Part shown: positions 53,276 to 62,588 of the stretch, in pieces | How the letters are laid out: each line of letters starts with the position of its first letter | Numbering within the stretch: the first letter of the stretch is position 1 | DNA from: Mycolicibacterium sp. YH-1 | Lineage (GTDB): Bacteria > Actinomycetota > Actinomycetes > Mycobacteriales > Mycobacteriaceae | Assembly (NCBI RefSeq): GCF_022557175.1 | Contig: NZ_CP092915.1 | Span: forward strand, 7,130,001-7,194,000 | Direction: 5' to 3' | DNA: 64,000 bases | The notes under the pieces: generated by a model | Database searches by the model: none | Told to the model about the DNA's origin: nothing | The model's input: the letters and a program-made list of their open reading frames with translations, nothing else | Position numbers and translations under genes: made by a program

Positions 53276-55462
53276 ATGCTGAACCCGGCAGGTGTGCGGC
53301 ACCGGGTTCAGCGGCGGCTCGCCGAGCGAGATCCCGAGCGCGACGCGCTGCGTCGTGCAGTCCGCGCCGCGATCGTCGTACCCATCGTGGCCGCCCTCGC
53401 GTTCCTCATCGGAAGCGGCTCGCAGACACCGATGTTCGCCATCTTCGGTTCTGTCGCACTTCTCGTCATCGTCGACTTCCCGGGGAACCGGCCTGCGCGA
53501 GCAGTGGCCTACGGCGGCCTCGGCTTCAACGGCGCCGTCCTCATCACGATCGGCTCGCTGGTGGCGCCGATCCCGTGGCTCGCGGTGACGCTGATGTTCG
53601 TGCTCGGAGTGGCGGTGACGTTCTCCGGCGTGCTGTCCGAGATCGTGGCCGCCGGCCAGCGCTCGACGCTGCTGACGTTCGTGCTGCCGGTGTGCACGCC
53701 GCCCGGGCCCATCCCCGACCGGCTGCTCGGGTGGGCCATCGCGTTGGCGGTCGGGGTGCCCGCCGCGCTGTTCCTGTTCCCGCCGCGCCATCACGACGAC
53801 CTGCGCAGGCACGCCGCCGAGGTGTGCCGGACGCTGGCGGATCGCCTCGACGGTGACGCCACAGACGAACAGCTGTCGGCGGCGATGGGAGCGCTGCGCG
53901 CCAACTTCCTCGGCGCGGACTTCCGCCCCGTCGGCTTGACCGCGGGCAGTCGCGCGCTGGTCCGCGTCGTCGACGACCTGCAGTGGCTGTCCGACCGCGT
54001 CACCGACACCAGCGGCGAGCTGTTGGCGCAGATGCGCGCCCCGGTGGTGCGGGTGCTGCGCGACTCGGCGCTGGTGCTCACGACGTCGCCGTCGGCGGGT
54101 CGCGACGTCTACCGCGCCGACCTCGGGGCCGCCCTTGGCGAGCAGAAGGCCGTCGCGCAGAGCCGCTACCGCGACGACATCGTCGAGATCCTCGGCGAGG
54201 ACAACAACGCAACCGCCATCGCAGTGGGCCGAAAGCTGCTGACACGGCGCACGATATCGGCGGCCGTCGGCGCGACGGGACGGACCATCGGCGTCGCCGC
54301 GGCGGCCGACGCCAGGCCGGTGTGGGCACGCGTGCTGGGACGTCGGCTCCCCCACTCCGGTGCGAGCGACCGAGTGATGGGGGAGTCCGAGGCGCTGGCG
54401 TATCTGACCACCGGCTTCGTCGCCACCCGCGCGGTGGTGGTGCGCAACAGCGTCCGCACCGGACTCGGACTGGCGATCGCGGTCGCCATCACGCATGTGT
54501 TCCCCGTCGAGCACGGCTTCTGGGTGGTGCTCGGCGCGATGTCGGTGCTGCGCAGCAGCGCGTTGACGACGGGCACGCGGGTGGTCCGCGCGGTGATCGG
54601 TACCGGGCTCGGCTTCCTACTGGGGGTGGTGTTCATCGAGTTGATGGGCGTCGAGCCGGCGGTGATGTGGGTGATGCTGCCGATCGTGGCGTTCGGCTCG
54701 GCCTACGTGCCGGAGGTCGCGTCGTTCATCGCCGGCCAGGCGATGTTCACGATGATGGTGCTGATCATCTTCAACCTCATCGTCCCGACAGGGTGGAGCG
54801 TCGGTCTGATCCGCGTCGAGGACGTGGCGGTCGGCGCACTCGTCGGGGTGGTGGTGTCGGTGCTGCTGTGGCCGCGCGGTGCGACGGCGGCGGTCGCGCG
54901 GGCGGTGGAGGCGGCGCGCGCCGTCGGCGGCACCTACCTGGCCGCGGCAGTGCACCGCGTCACCCGCGGCGCCTCGGAGGCCGCCAACGACCGCGTCTTC
55001 GCGCTGGGCTCGGCCGCGATGTCGGCGTCGCGGACCCTCGATGACGCCGTGCGCCAGTACCTCTCGGAGAGCGGCGGCTCCACCGACCGGCGCGCACCGG
55101 TGATCCGGTCGGCCAACCGGGCGATCAGGCTGCGCAACGCCGCGGAGCTCATCGCCGACGTGGTGCCGCCGCCGCTGACGGCCTACCCGAAGGTCCGCGA
55201 CATCCTCGAGGCCCACACCGGCGCGGTGTGTGAGCGCCTCGCCGGGACACCCGTGCGGGAGTACGCGCCAATCAGCGACGACTTCGTCCTGGCGCTGCGC
55301 GCCGAGGCGACCGATGACGCACTGTCGGTGTCGGCGGCGCTACCCCTGGTCACCGTCGCGGCGATTCTCGGCGAACTCGAGCTGCTCTACCCCGACCCCG
55401 ACCCCGACCCCGACCCCACCCGCCGCGATTTCGGCGCGGTTAGGAGCGGTGGCCGCTCCTAA
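53276..55462 (+). CDS. FUSC family membrane protein
   Basis: 728 residues. Two membrane halves (about 30-165 and 385-545) each with several helices, separated by a soluble domain; MSVLRSSALTTGTRVVRAVIGTGLGFLLGV and EHGFWVVLGAMSVLRS are the FUSC/aromatic-acid-exporter (AaeB-like) signature. Such proteins export small aromatic or organic acids. The C-terminus ends in PDPDPDPDP from a CCCGAC repeat, then residues encoded within a perfect hairpin that also contains the stop codon. ATG 53276. Possibly controlled by the TetR gene just upstream. Confidence 0.9.
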   Translation: MLNPAGVRHRVQRRLAERDPERDALRRAVRAAIVVPIVAALAFLIGSGSQTPMFAIFGSVALLVIVDFPGNRPARAVAYGGLGFNGAVLITIGSLVAPIPWLAVTLMFVLGVAVTFSGVLSEIVAAGQRSTLLTFVLPVCTPPGPIPDRLLGWAIALAVGVPAALFLFPPRHHDDLRRHAAEVCRTLADRLDGDATDEQLSAAMGALRANFLGADFRPVGLTAGSRALVRVVDDLQWLSDRVTDTSGELLAQMRAPVVRVLRDSALVLTTSPSAGRDVYRADLGAALGEQKAVAQSRYRDDIVEILGEDNNATAIAVGRKLLTRRTISAAVGATGRTIGVAAAADARPVWARVLGRRLPHSGASDRVMGESEALAYLTTGFVATRAVVVRNSVRTGLGLAIAVAITHVFPVEHGFWVVLGAMSVLRSSALTTGTRVVRAVIGTGLGFLLGVVFIELMGVEPAVMWVMLPIVAFGSAYVPEVASFIAGQAMFTMMVLIIFNLIVPTGWSVGLIRVEDVAVGALVGVVVSVLLWPRGATAAVARAVEAARAVGGTYLAAAVHRVTRGASEAANDRVFALGSAAMSASRTLDDAVRQYLSESGGSTDRRAPVIRSANRAIRLRNAAELIADVVPPPLTAYPKVRDILEAHTGAVCERLAGTPVREYAPISDDFVLALRAEATDDALSVSAALPLVTVAAILGELELLYPDPDPDPDPTRRDFGAVRSGGRS
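55391..55417 (+). repeat. CCCGAC hexanucleotide tandem repeat in the FUSC gene
   Basis: CCCGAC occurs four times in a row plus a partial fifth, encoding Pro-Asp units. Because the unit is six bases, copy-number change would lengthen or shorten the tail without shifting the frame. Confidence 0.85.
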
Positions 55463-55475
55463 CCGCGCCGAAGTC
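55427..55475. terminator. perfect hairpin shared by convergent FUSC and pirin genes
   Basis: TTCGGCGCGGTTAGGAGCGG (55430-55449), loop TGG, and the exact inverse (55453-55472); three more weak pairs extend it to 55427-55475. The FUSC stop codon TAA (55460-55462) lies in the right arm and the pirin stop begins at 55477. No T-tract follows, but a perfect 20-bp GC-rich stem between converging genes fits a bidirectional terminator. Confidence 0.75.
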
Positions 55476-55476
55476 G

Positions 55477-56445
55477 CTAAACGCGGTGGGGGTGGAGCGC
55501 GTTCGGCGGGATCGCGCCGAACCGGCCCGCGTTGAAGTCCTCCATCGCGTCGATGATCTCGCTCTTGGAGTTCATGACGAACGGCCCGTAGTGGACGACC
55601 GGCTCACGAATCGGCTTGCCACCGAGGATCAGCACCTCGAGCGCGGGACGGTTCGAGTCCTGGCTCGCGGCGGCCGCGACGCTGATCCGGTCACCCGGAC
55701 CGAACACCGCGAGCTGGCCCTGCTGAATGGGTCGCGCGACGGGGCCGACGGTGCCCTGCCCGGACAACACGTAGACCAGGGCGTTGAACTCCCGGTTCCA
55801 CGGCAGGTTCAGAAGCGCACCCGGCTCGATCGTGGCGTGCGCCAACGTGATCGGAGTGTGCGTGGCGCCGGGGCCCTGGTGTCCGCCGACCTCGCCGGCG
55901 ATGACGCGGACCAACGCACCACCGTCCTCGGACGACAACAGCTTGACCTCACCGCCCTCGATGGCCTGGTACTTGGGTGTCGCGAACTTGTCGGCCTTGG
56001 GCAGGTTGACCCACAGCTGAACACCGTGGAACGTGCCACCACTCTCGACCAGTTCGGCCGGCGGGGTCTCGATGTGCAGCACACCCGAGCCGGCGGTCAT
56101 CCACTGTGTGGCGCCGTCGGTGATCAGGCCGCCGCCACCGTGTGAGTCCTGGTGGGCGAAGCGTCCGTCGATCATGTAGGTGACGGTCTCGAACCCGCGG
56201 TGCGGGTGCCAGTCGGTGCCGCGGGGCTCGCCGGGCTGGTACTCGATCTCACCCATCTGGTCCATGTGAACGAAGGGGTCCAGCGCGGCGGAGCTGACTC
56301 CGGCGAAGGCGCGGACGACGGGGAAACCCTCGCCCTCGTAGCCGCGGGGGCCGGTGGTGATCGAGCGCACTGGGCGTTCGGTGTCCGACGGCGCGGGGGC
56401 CCCAACGCGGGGCAAGGTGAGCGTGTCGGCGGTGATGGCGGGCAT
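55477..56445 (-). CDS. pirin family protein (cupin)
   Basis: 322 residues, two cupin domains. The N-terminal metal-binding motif DWHPHRGFETVTYMIDG, followed by HQDSHGGGG and a Glu in VLHIETPP, is the pirin Fe site (three His, one Glu). FHGVQLWVNLP and the C-terminal pirin domain (about 215-310) complete the family. Bacterial pirins include quercetinases; others modulate redox enzymes. ATG 56445. Convergent with FUSC over the hairpin; about 95 bp downstream of ptsI on the same strand. Confidence 0.92.
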   Translation of the reverse strand: MPAITADTLTLPRVGAPAPSDTERPVRSITTGPRGYEGEGFPVVRAFAGVSSAALDPFVHMDQMGEIEYQPGEPRGTDWHPHRGFETVTYMIDGRFAHQDSHGGGGLITDGATQWMTAGSGVLHIETPPAELVESGGTFHGVQLWVNLPKADKFATPKYQAIEGGEVKLLSSEDGGALVRVIAGEVGGHQGPGATHTPITLAHATIEPGALLNLPWNREFNALVYVLSGQGTVGPVARPIQQGQLAVFGPGDRISVAAAASQDSNRPALEVLILGGKPIREPVVHYGPFVMNSKSEIIDAMEDFNAGRFGAIPPNALHPHRV

Positions 56446-56539
56446 CGGTACCTCCTTGATTCGGAACTACCGGATATAACCGGACCGCAGTCCGATTATT
56501 CCCCCGCGCACTCCCGTCACCCTCTGGAGCAGGGAGAAG

Positions 56540-58237
56540 TCAGGTCAGCGCGGAGGTGGCGGCGGCCCTCGCCTCGGCGGCGGTGGCCGTCGCGAGCGCC
56601 GCGTCGGCTGCGGCGCGGCACTGCGCGAGCGTCACCTGCGCGAGCTTCGCGCCGACACCCGCGATGGCCGTCGAGGCCGCCGACAGCGACGACACCCCAA
56701 GGCCGACGAGCACGCAGGCCAGCAGTGGATCGGCGGCGGCCTCGCCACACACGCCGACGGGCTTGTTCACCGCGTTGCCGGCCTTGGCCGCCATCGCGAC
56801 AAGCGCGAGCACCGCGGGCTGCCACGGATCGGTCAGCGTCGCGAGTTCGGCCGACATCCGATCGGCAGCCATCGTGTACTGCGTGAGGTCGTTGGTGCCG
56901 ATCGACAGGAAGTCGACGTGCTGCAGGATCCGGTCGGCCAGCAGCGCCGCGGCAGGCACCTCGATCATCACCCCCGGCGTCAGACCGAACGAACGCGCCT
57001 GGGCGGCAAAGGCTTCCGCCTCACCGGCGGTGGCGATCATCGGCGCCATCACCCACGGTTCGCTGCCGGTGCTCTTCGCGGCTTCGGCGATGCCCTGCAA
57101 CTGCCGGGTCAGGATTCCGGGATTTCCGTCGGCGATGCGAATGCCGCGAACACCGAGCGCCGGGTTGGCCTCCTCGGGATGGCCCGCGAACTTCAGCGGC
57201 TTGTCCGACCCCGCGTCCAGCGTGCGCACCACCACCTTGCGGCCTCCGAATGCCTCGAGCACCTCACCGTAGATCCGCGCCTGCTCGTCGACTCCTGGCT
57301 CGGTGTCGCGGTTGAGGAAGCACAGTTCGGTGCGAAACAGGCCGACACCCTCGGCCGGGGTCTGGGCGGCGGAGCGCGCGGCGCCGCCGTCCTGCACGTT
57401 GGCCAGGATCGCGACCCGGTGCCCATCGGAGGTGGCCCCCGGCCCCCGCCACTGCTGGGCGGCCTCGGCCTCGCGGCGGGAGGCGGCGACGGCCTGCGTC
57501 GCCGTCTGCTCGTCGGGTGCGACGGTGACGGTGCCGAGCGTGCCGTCGACCATGATCATGGTGCCCGCGGGAACCGCGTCCAGACCGGCGACGGCCACCA
57601 CGCATGGGATGCCGAGTTGGCGGGCGATGATCGCGGTGTGGCTCGTCGGGCCGCCGAGCGAGGTGGCGAGCGCGACCACCAAAGACGCGTCCAGACCCGC
57701 GGTGTCGACGGGCGCGAGGTCCTCGGCGCACAGGATCGAGGGCCGGTCGGGCACGGGCACGCCGGGTTCGGGCAGGCCGCTGAGTTCGGCGATGACGCGG
57801 TCGCGGATGTCGCGCAGGTCGGTGACCCGTTCGGCCATGAGGTCACCGGCCTTGGCCAGCGCCGTCGCGATCTTGTCGATGGCGGCGCCGACGGCGCGGG
57901 TCGCGGGCAGGCCGTCATTGATGCGCCGCTCGGCATCGCCCAGCCAGGCCCGGTCCTGCGCGAGCGTCGCCGTGGTCGCCAGGACCTCAGACGCCACCCC
58001 GGTTGCGTGACCAGCGCGCACCCGGAGCCGGTCCGCGACGGCACCGGTGGCGGCCAGAAGCCTGGCCACCTCATCCGGTCTGTTCGACTCCGCCACGTCG
58101 GCGACCGGTGCGTCGTCGAGCCTCGGTCGCGCACCCGGCCGGATCACCGGCGCGTACTGCACGCCGCCCACCGCCGGGACGCCCGGGAGCACCTGCCCGG
58201 AAGTGACGGGTGACGTACGGGGCTGCGTTGCGCTCAT
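56540..58237 (-). CDS. ptsI: PTS enzyme I, phosphoenolpyruvate-protein phosphotransferase
   Basis: 565 residues, full-length EI. Domains: N-terminal HPr-binding/phosphohistidine domain (1-230) with GGPTSHTAIIARQ (active His200), and PEP-binding TIM barrel (250-540) with FRTELCFLN, RTLDAGSDKPL, MIATAGEAEAF and the signature DFLSIGTNDLTQYTMAADR. It takes phosphate from PEP and passes it to HPr. ATG 58237 (MSATQPRTSP) is chosen; further upstream is control region. Divergent from fruR-fruK-fruA-ptsH, the only PTS genes in the window. Confidence 0.96.
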   Translation of the reverse strand: MSATQPRTSPVTSGQVLPGVPAVGGVQYAPVIRPGARPRLDDAPVADVAESNRPDEVARLLAATGAVADRLRVRAGHATGVASEVLATTATLAQDRAWLGDAERRINDGLPATRAVGAAIDKIATALAKAGDLMAERVTDLRDIRDRVIAELSGLPEPGVPVPDRPSILCAEDLAPVDTAGLDASLVVALATSLGGPTSHTAIIARQLGIPCVVAVAGLDAVPAGTMIMVDGTLGTVTVAPDEQTATQAVAASRREAEAAQQWRGPGATSDGHRVAILANVQDGGAARSAAQTPAEGVGLFRTELCFLNRDTEPGVDEQARIYGEVLEAFGGRKVVVRTLDAGSDKPLKFAGHPEEANPALGVRGIRIADGNPGILTRQLQGIAEAAKSTGSEPWVMAPMIATAGEAEAFAAQARSFGLTPGVMIEVPAAALLADRILQHVDFLSIGTNDLTQYTMAADRMSAELATLTDPWQPAVLALVAMAAKAGNAVNKPVGVCGEAAADPLLACVLVGLGVSSLSAASTAIAGVGAKLAQVTLAQCRAAADAALATATAAEARAAATSALT

Positions 58238-58339
58238 GTGATGCAGATTACTAGAAATCATTGACAAGTCAACACAGTCGGGAGTAAAACAACACATAAC
58301 AACTTTTGAACTGCAACTTTCCCACACGAACGGATGCGC
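58238..58339. promoter_or_regulatory. ptsI/fruR divergent promoter with CAACACA direct repeats
   Basis: About 100 bp, much less GC rich than its surroundings. CAACACA occurs at 58270-58276 and 58290-58296, exactly 20 bp apart (two helix turns), followed by TAACAAC at 58297-58303. The spacing on one face of the helix fits binding by a DeoR-type regulator such as the FruR encoded next to it. Confidence 0.55.
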
Positions 58340-59119
58340 ATGTACGCCGAAGAGCGCCAACAAGCGATCGCCGCGCTGGTGATCAGCCAGGGCCGCGCAT
58401 CAGTCACCGAACTCGCCCGCACCTATGACGTCACCACCGAGACCGTGCGCCGCGACCTGGCCGCACTCGACAGGGCGGGCATGGTCCGGCGGGTCCACGG
58501 CGGCGCCGTCCCGGCCCGGGCATTGCACCTGGTTGAACCCGGCATCGGCGAGCGCGAGTCCACCCGCGCCGAATACAAGGACGCCATCGCAGCGGCCGCG
58601 ACGGAGTTCTTCCCGCTCGACGGCGCCTCGGTGCTCCTCGACGCCGGCACGACAACGGCTCGCATCGCCACACACCTGCCGACCGACCGCGATCTCACCG
58701 TCGTCACGAACTCGGTGCCCGTCGCGGCTCGACTGGCACCCATCGCCTCGGTGTCACTGCACCTGCTGGGAGGTCGGGTGCGTGGGTTGACGCAGGCCGT
58801 GGTCGGCGAGCACGCGCTGCGCGTCCTCGACTCCCTGCGGGTCGACATCGCGTTCATCGGCACCAACGCCATCAGCGCGCGCCACGGGCTGTCGACCCCC
58901 GACAGCGAGGAGGCCGCGGTCAAGCGGGCGATGGTCCGCTGCGCGAACTACGTCGTGGTGGCCGCCGACTCCAGCAAGGTCGGACGGGAGGACTTCGTGA
59001 GCTTCGCGCCCATCTCCAGCGTCGACACCCTCATCACCGACAGCGAGATCAGCGACGGCGACCGGCAGGCACTGATCGACGAGGGCGTCGAGGTCCTCTG
59101 CGCCGAGGTGGCGTCGTGA
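58334..59119 (+). CDS. fruR: DeoR family regulator of the fructose PTS
   Basis: 261 residues. N-terminal DeoR helix-turn-helix (AEERQQAIAALVISQGRASVTELARTYDVTTETVRRDLAALDRAGMVRRVHGGAV) and the sugar-phosphate-binding DeoRC domain (about 80-250) with LLDAGTTTARIA and FIGTNAISARHGLSTPD. Effector is probably fructose 1-phosphate. ATG 58334 or 58340. Overlaps fruK by 4 bp (GTGA), first gene of the fruR-fruK-fruA-ptsH operon. Confidence 0.93.
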   Translation: MRMYAEERQQAIAALVISQGRASVTELARTYDVTTETVRRDLAALDRAGMVRRVHGGAVPARALHLVEPGIGERESTRAEYKDAIAAAATEFFPLDGASVLLDAGTTTARIATHLPTDRDLTVVTNSVPVAARLAPIASVSLHLLGGRVRGLTQAVVGEHALRVLDSLRVDIAFIGTNAISARHGLSTPDSEEAAVKRAMVRCANYVVVAADSSKVGREDFVSFAPISSVDTLITDSEISDGDRQALIDEGVEVLCAEVAS

Positions 59120-60111
59120 TCGTCACCGTCACACCGAATCCCAGCATCGACCGCACGGTCACGCTCGCCACACCGCTCACGCGCGGCGCCGTCCACCGGC
59201 TCACCTCCGCCATCTCCGAGCCCGGAGGCAAGGGCGTCAACGTCGCCCGCGCCCTGACCCTGGCGGGGCTGGACACACTGGCGGTGTTGCCCGCCGCCGA
59301 CACCGATCCCATCGTGTCGGCGCTGCAGGCCAGCGGCGTCTCGTTCCGGTGCGTTCCGGTCACGGGTGCGGTCCGCACCAACGTCGCGATCACCGAGACC
59401 GATGGCACCACAACTAAACTCAACGAGCCCGGCGCGCTGCTCGACGACACCGCGCGCGCGGCGCTGACCCGCGCGGTGGTCGACGCAGCCGCGAGCGCGG
59501 CCTGGGTGGTGCTATCCGGTTCGCTGCCGCCGGGGCTGCCCGACAGCTGGTACGCCGAGGTGGTCGCCATGCTCGCGGCCGCGCCGTGCAAGGTCGCCGT
59601 CGACACCTCCGAGCGTCCACTGGCCGCACTGGCTGACGCGTTCGGCACCGCCGCCCCCGACGTGATCAAGCCCAATGCCGAGGAACTCGCCGGGCTGGTC
59701 GGCGCATCGGCCGAGGCGTTGGAGAACGCCGCCGCGGCAGGCGATCCCGAGCCCGTGGTGACGGCGGCCCACCAGCTGATCGAGCGCGGCGCACGCAGTG
59801 TGCTGGTCACGCTGGGCGCCGCAGGCGCAGTCCTCGTCGACGCGAGCGGGGCCTGGATGGCGACACCGCCGCCGATCACGCCGCGCAGCACCGTCGGTGC
59901 GGGTGATAGCTCGCTGGCCGGCTACATCCGCGCCGAGGCGGGTGGCGCCCCGCCACCACAGCGCCTCCAGATGGCGGTGGCCTACGGCAGTGCCGCCGCG
60001 GCACTGCCCGGTTCGGCACTACCGTCGCCCGGCCAGATCGACCTCGACGCCGTGGCGCTGTATGCGATCACACCGTCGCCCACCAATGCCCAATCCAGCA
60101 CGAGGAAGTAG
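59116..60111 (+). CDS. fruK: 1-phosphofructokinase
   Basis: 331 residues, PfkB/ribokinase family of the 1-phosphofructokinase subgroup: VTVTPNPSIDRT at the N-terminus, GGKGVNVARAL near 36, LSGSLPPGLPD, DVIKPNAEELA and the C-terminal VGAGDSSLAGYI with the catalytic Asp. It phosphorylates fructose 1-phosphate, the product of FruA, to fructose 1,6-bisphosphate. GTG 59116 overlaps the fruR stop. The FruA start follows 4 bp after the stop codon. Confidence 0.95.
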   Translation: MIVTVTPNPSIDRTVTLATPLTRGAVHRLTSAISEPGGKGVNVARALTLAGLDTLAVLPAADTDPIVSALQASGVSFRCVPVTGAVRTNVAITETDGTTTKLNEPGALLDDTARAALTRAVVDAAASAAWVVLSGSLPPGLPDSWYAEVVAMLAAAPCKVAVDTSERPLAALADAFGTAAPDVIKPNAEELAGLVGASAEALENAAAAGDPEPVVTAAHQLIERGARSVLVTLGAAGAVLVDASGAWMATPPPITPRSTVGAGDSSLAGYIRAEAGGAPPPQRLQMAVAYGSAAAALPGSALPSPGQIDLDAVALYAITPSPTNAQSSTRK

Positions 60112-60115
60112 CGAG

Positions 60116-62128
60116 ATGTCCATTATCAGCACCGATATGGTCGCCCTCGACGTCGACGCCGGCGGTGACAAGGAGTCCGTCATCCGCCTCCTCGCAGGCA
60201 GGCTGGCCGAGGCCGGACGTGCCACCGACCGCGAGGGTCTGATCGCGGCGGCCATGGCGCGCGAGGGCCAGTCGGCCACCGGGCTGCCCGGCGGCATCGC
60301 GATCCCGCACTGCCGTTCGCCGCACGTGGACGAGGCCACCATCGGGTTCGCGCGGCTGTCGCCCGCGGTCGACTTCGGCGCACCCGACGGACCCGCCGAT
60401 CTCGCGTTCCTGATCGCCGCGCCGGAATCCGGTGGCGCCGAGCACATGCAGCTGCTGTCCAGCCTGGCTCGCGCCCTGGTCCGCAAGGAGTTCGTCGCAT
60501 CGCTGCGCAACGCCTCGAGCGCTGACGAGGTGGTCGACCTGGTGGAGGGCGTCGTCAACCCGGCTCCAACCGCCGCTCCTGCCGCCGCGCCCGCACCAGC
60601 GCCCGCACCGGTCGAGGAGAAGCGCCAGCGCACCCTGGTCGCCATCACCGCGTGCCCCACCGGCATCGCACACACCTACATGGCGGCCGACTCCCTGTCC
60701 GCCGCCGCCACGGAGGCTGGTGTCACGCTGCACGTCGAGACGCAGGGCTCGTCGGGCAGCACGCCCCTCTCCCCTGAGACGATCGCCTCCGCCGACGCGG
60801 TCATCTTCGCCACCGACGTCGGCGTCAAGGACAAGGGCCGCTTCGCGGGCAAGCCCGTCGTCGCGTCGGGTGTCAAGCGGGCGATCAACGAGCCGGCCAA
60901 GATGATCTCCGAGGCGTTAAGCGCCGCAGCCAATCCCAACGCAGCACGCGTCGAGGCGGGCGCCGCGGAGTCCGCGAGCTCGTCGTCGTCGGGCGGTGTC
61001 GGCTGGGGCACGCGCACTCGGCAGATCCTGCTCACCGGCGTCAGCTACATGATCCCGTTCGTCGCCGCGGGCGGTCTGCTCATCGCACTCGGCTTCCTGT
61101 TCGCCGGATACGACATCGCCAACACCCCCGAGGGTCAGACCGACAACCTCGGCAAGATCATCGCGACCACCAACTCGCTGACCAACCTGCCGCCGGGCGG
61201 ATTCGTCCAGTACCTGGGCGCGGTGCTGTTCACCCTCGGCGGGCTGGCCTTCTTCTTCCTGGTTCCCGCGCTGGCCGGGTACATCTCATTCGCGATCGCC
61301 GACCGGCCGGGCATCGCACCGGGTTTCACCGCCGGGTACGTCGCGGTCACCGTCGGCGGCGGCTTCATCGGTGGCATCGTCGCCGGCCTGATCGCCGGGT
61401 TCGCCGCGCTGTGGATCAGCCGGATCCCGGTGCCGCGGTGGGCACGTGGCCTGATGCCGGTGGTGATCATTCCGCTGGGCGCCACGCTGATCGTGGGTCT
61501 GCTGATGTTCTTCCTGCTGGGTCGCCCGCTGGCGGCCGTGACCTCCGGGCTGACCAACTGGCTCGGCGGCCTGTCGGGCACCTCGGTGATCGTGCTGGGC
61601 ATCATCCTGGGTCTGATGATGTGCTTCGACCTCGGCGGCCCGGTGAACAAGGCGGCCTACGCGTTCGCCACCGCCGGGCTGAACGTCGCCGACCCGTCAT
61701 CGCTGCGCATCATGGCGGCCGTCATGGCCGCCGGTATGGTCCCGCCGCTGGCGATGGCACTGGCGTCGACGCTGCGGCCCAAGCTGTTCACCGAGCCCGA
61801 GCGTGAGAACGGGCGTGCCGCATGGCTTCTGGGCGCATCGTTCATCTCCGAGGGCGCCATCCCGTTCGCGGCGGCCGATCCGCTGCGAGTCATCCCGTCG
61901 ATGATGCTCGGCGGCGCGGCCACCGGCGCACTCATCATGGCCTTCGACGTCACGCTCAAGGCGCCGCACGGCGGCATCTTCGTGTTCTTCGCGATCGGCC
62001 ACCTGGTGTGGTTCATCGTCGCGCTGGCCGTCGGCACCGCCGTCGGCGCGGTGGCTGTCGTCGCCGCCAAGCAGTTCTTCGCCGAACGCACCCCCGCAGA
62101 GCCCAGCACCGCGCTGGCCAACGCCTGA
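60116..62128 (+). CDS. fruA: fructose-specific PTS enzyme IIABC
   Basis: 670 residues, domain order A-B-C. IIA (1-145) with IAIPHCRSP, phospho-His65; an Ala/Pro linker (150-166); IIB (172-270) with VAITACPTGIAHTY, phospho-Cys180; IIC (290-660) with about ten membrane segments, SYMIPFVAAGGLLIALGF, FDLGGPVNKAAYAFA and SEGAIPFAA. It imports fructose as fructose 1-phosphate. ATG 60116 has GAGGAAG upstream; a longer upstream frame only mirrors fruK. HPr, encoded next, is its phosphate donor. Confidence 0.96.
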   Translation: MSIISTDMVALDVDAGGDKESVIRLLAGRLAEAGRATDREGLIAAAMAREGQSATGLPGGIAIPHCRSPHVDEATIGFARLSPAVDFGAPDGPADLAFLIAAPESGGAEHMQLLSSLARALVRKEFVASLRNASSADEVVDLVEGVVNPAPTAAPAAAPAPAPAPVEEKRQRTLVAITACPTGIAHTYMAADSLSAAATEAGVTLHVETQGSSGSTPLSPETIASADAVIFATDVGVKDKGRFAGKPVVASGVKRAINEPAKMISEALSAAANPNAARVEAGAAESASSSSSGGVGWGTRTRQILLTGVSYMIPFVAAGGLLIALGFLFAGYDIANTPEGQTDNLGKIIATTNSLTNLPPGGFVQYLGAVLFTLGGLAFFFLVPALAGYISFAIADRPGIAPGFTAGYVAVTVGGGFIGGIVAGLIAGFAALWISRIPVPRWARGLMPVVIIPLGATLIVGLLMFFLLGRPLAAVTSGLTNWLGGLSGTSVIVLGIILGLMMCFDLGGPVNKAAYAFATAGLNVADPSSLRIMAAVMAAGMVPPLAMALASTLRPKLFTEPERENGRAAWLLGASFISEGAIPFAAADPLRVIPSMMLGGAATGALIMAFDVTLKAPHGGIFVFFAIGHLVWFIVALAVGTAVGAVAVVAAKQFFAERTPAEPSTALANA

Positions 62129-62152
62129 TCACCCAATCAACGAGGAGAAATC

Positions 62153-62410
62153 ATGCCCAGCAAGACAGTGACCGTCGGTTCCGCCATCGGACTGCACGCC
62201 CGCCCCGCCGCGATCATCGCCGAGGCCGTCGTCACCGCAGGAGTCCCAGTGACCCTGGCCATGGACGGCGGTGAGCCCGTGGACGCCGGCTCCGCGTTGA
62301 TGATCATGACCCTCGGCGCCGGCAAGGGAGCCCAGGTCACCGTGGAATCCGACGACGAGGCGGCGCTGAGGACGGTCGTTGACCTGGTTGAACAGGATCT
62401 CGACGCCTGA
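62153..62410 (+). CDS. ptsH: PTS phosphocarrier protein HPr
   Basis: 85 residues. GLHARPA places the phosphorylated His15; GSALMIMTLGAGKG holds Ser47 at the usual regulatory-serine position, though no HPr kinase is known to me in mycobacteria. It shuttles phosphate from EI to FruA. ATG 62153 has GAGGAG 8 nt upstream. Last gene of the operon; the 178-bp gap to mycP1 has only a weak hairpin (TCCGGT...ACCGGA near 62418-62441). Confidence 0.96.
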   Translation: MPSKTVTVGSAIGLHARPAAIIAEAVVTAGVPVTLAMDGGEPVDAGSALMIMTLGAGKGAQVTVESDDEAALRTVVDLVEQDLDA

Positions 62411-62588
62411 CAACACCTCCGGTGCGCGCCAAGAAACCGGAACGGAGCCCTATCAGCCACCGTTAGGATTGCGGCGTGCAACTGGACAGGGGGCGTGACG
62501 TCATGGAATGCGCCGGGCCACGGCGGCAAGATCGTTTGCTGCGAGGGGTTCGGAACAGGCGAGACGTGACGACGGTGGGGGAGATCGC

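Noticed and set aside
53204..54514. 436-codon minus-strand frame across the FUSC gene
   Set aside because: Extremely Arg/Gly/His rich and overlaps membrane helices of FUSC; shadow ORF.
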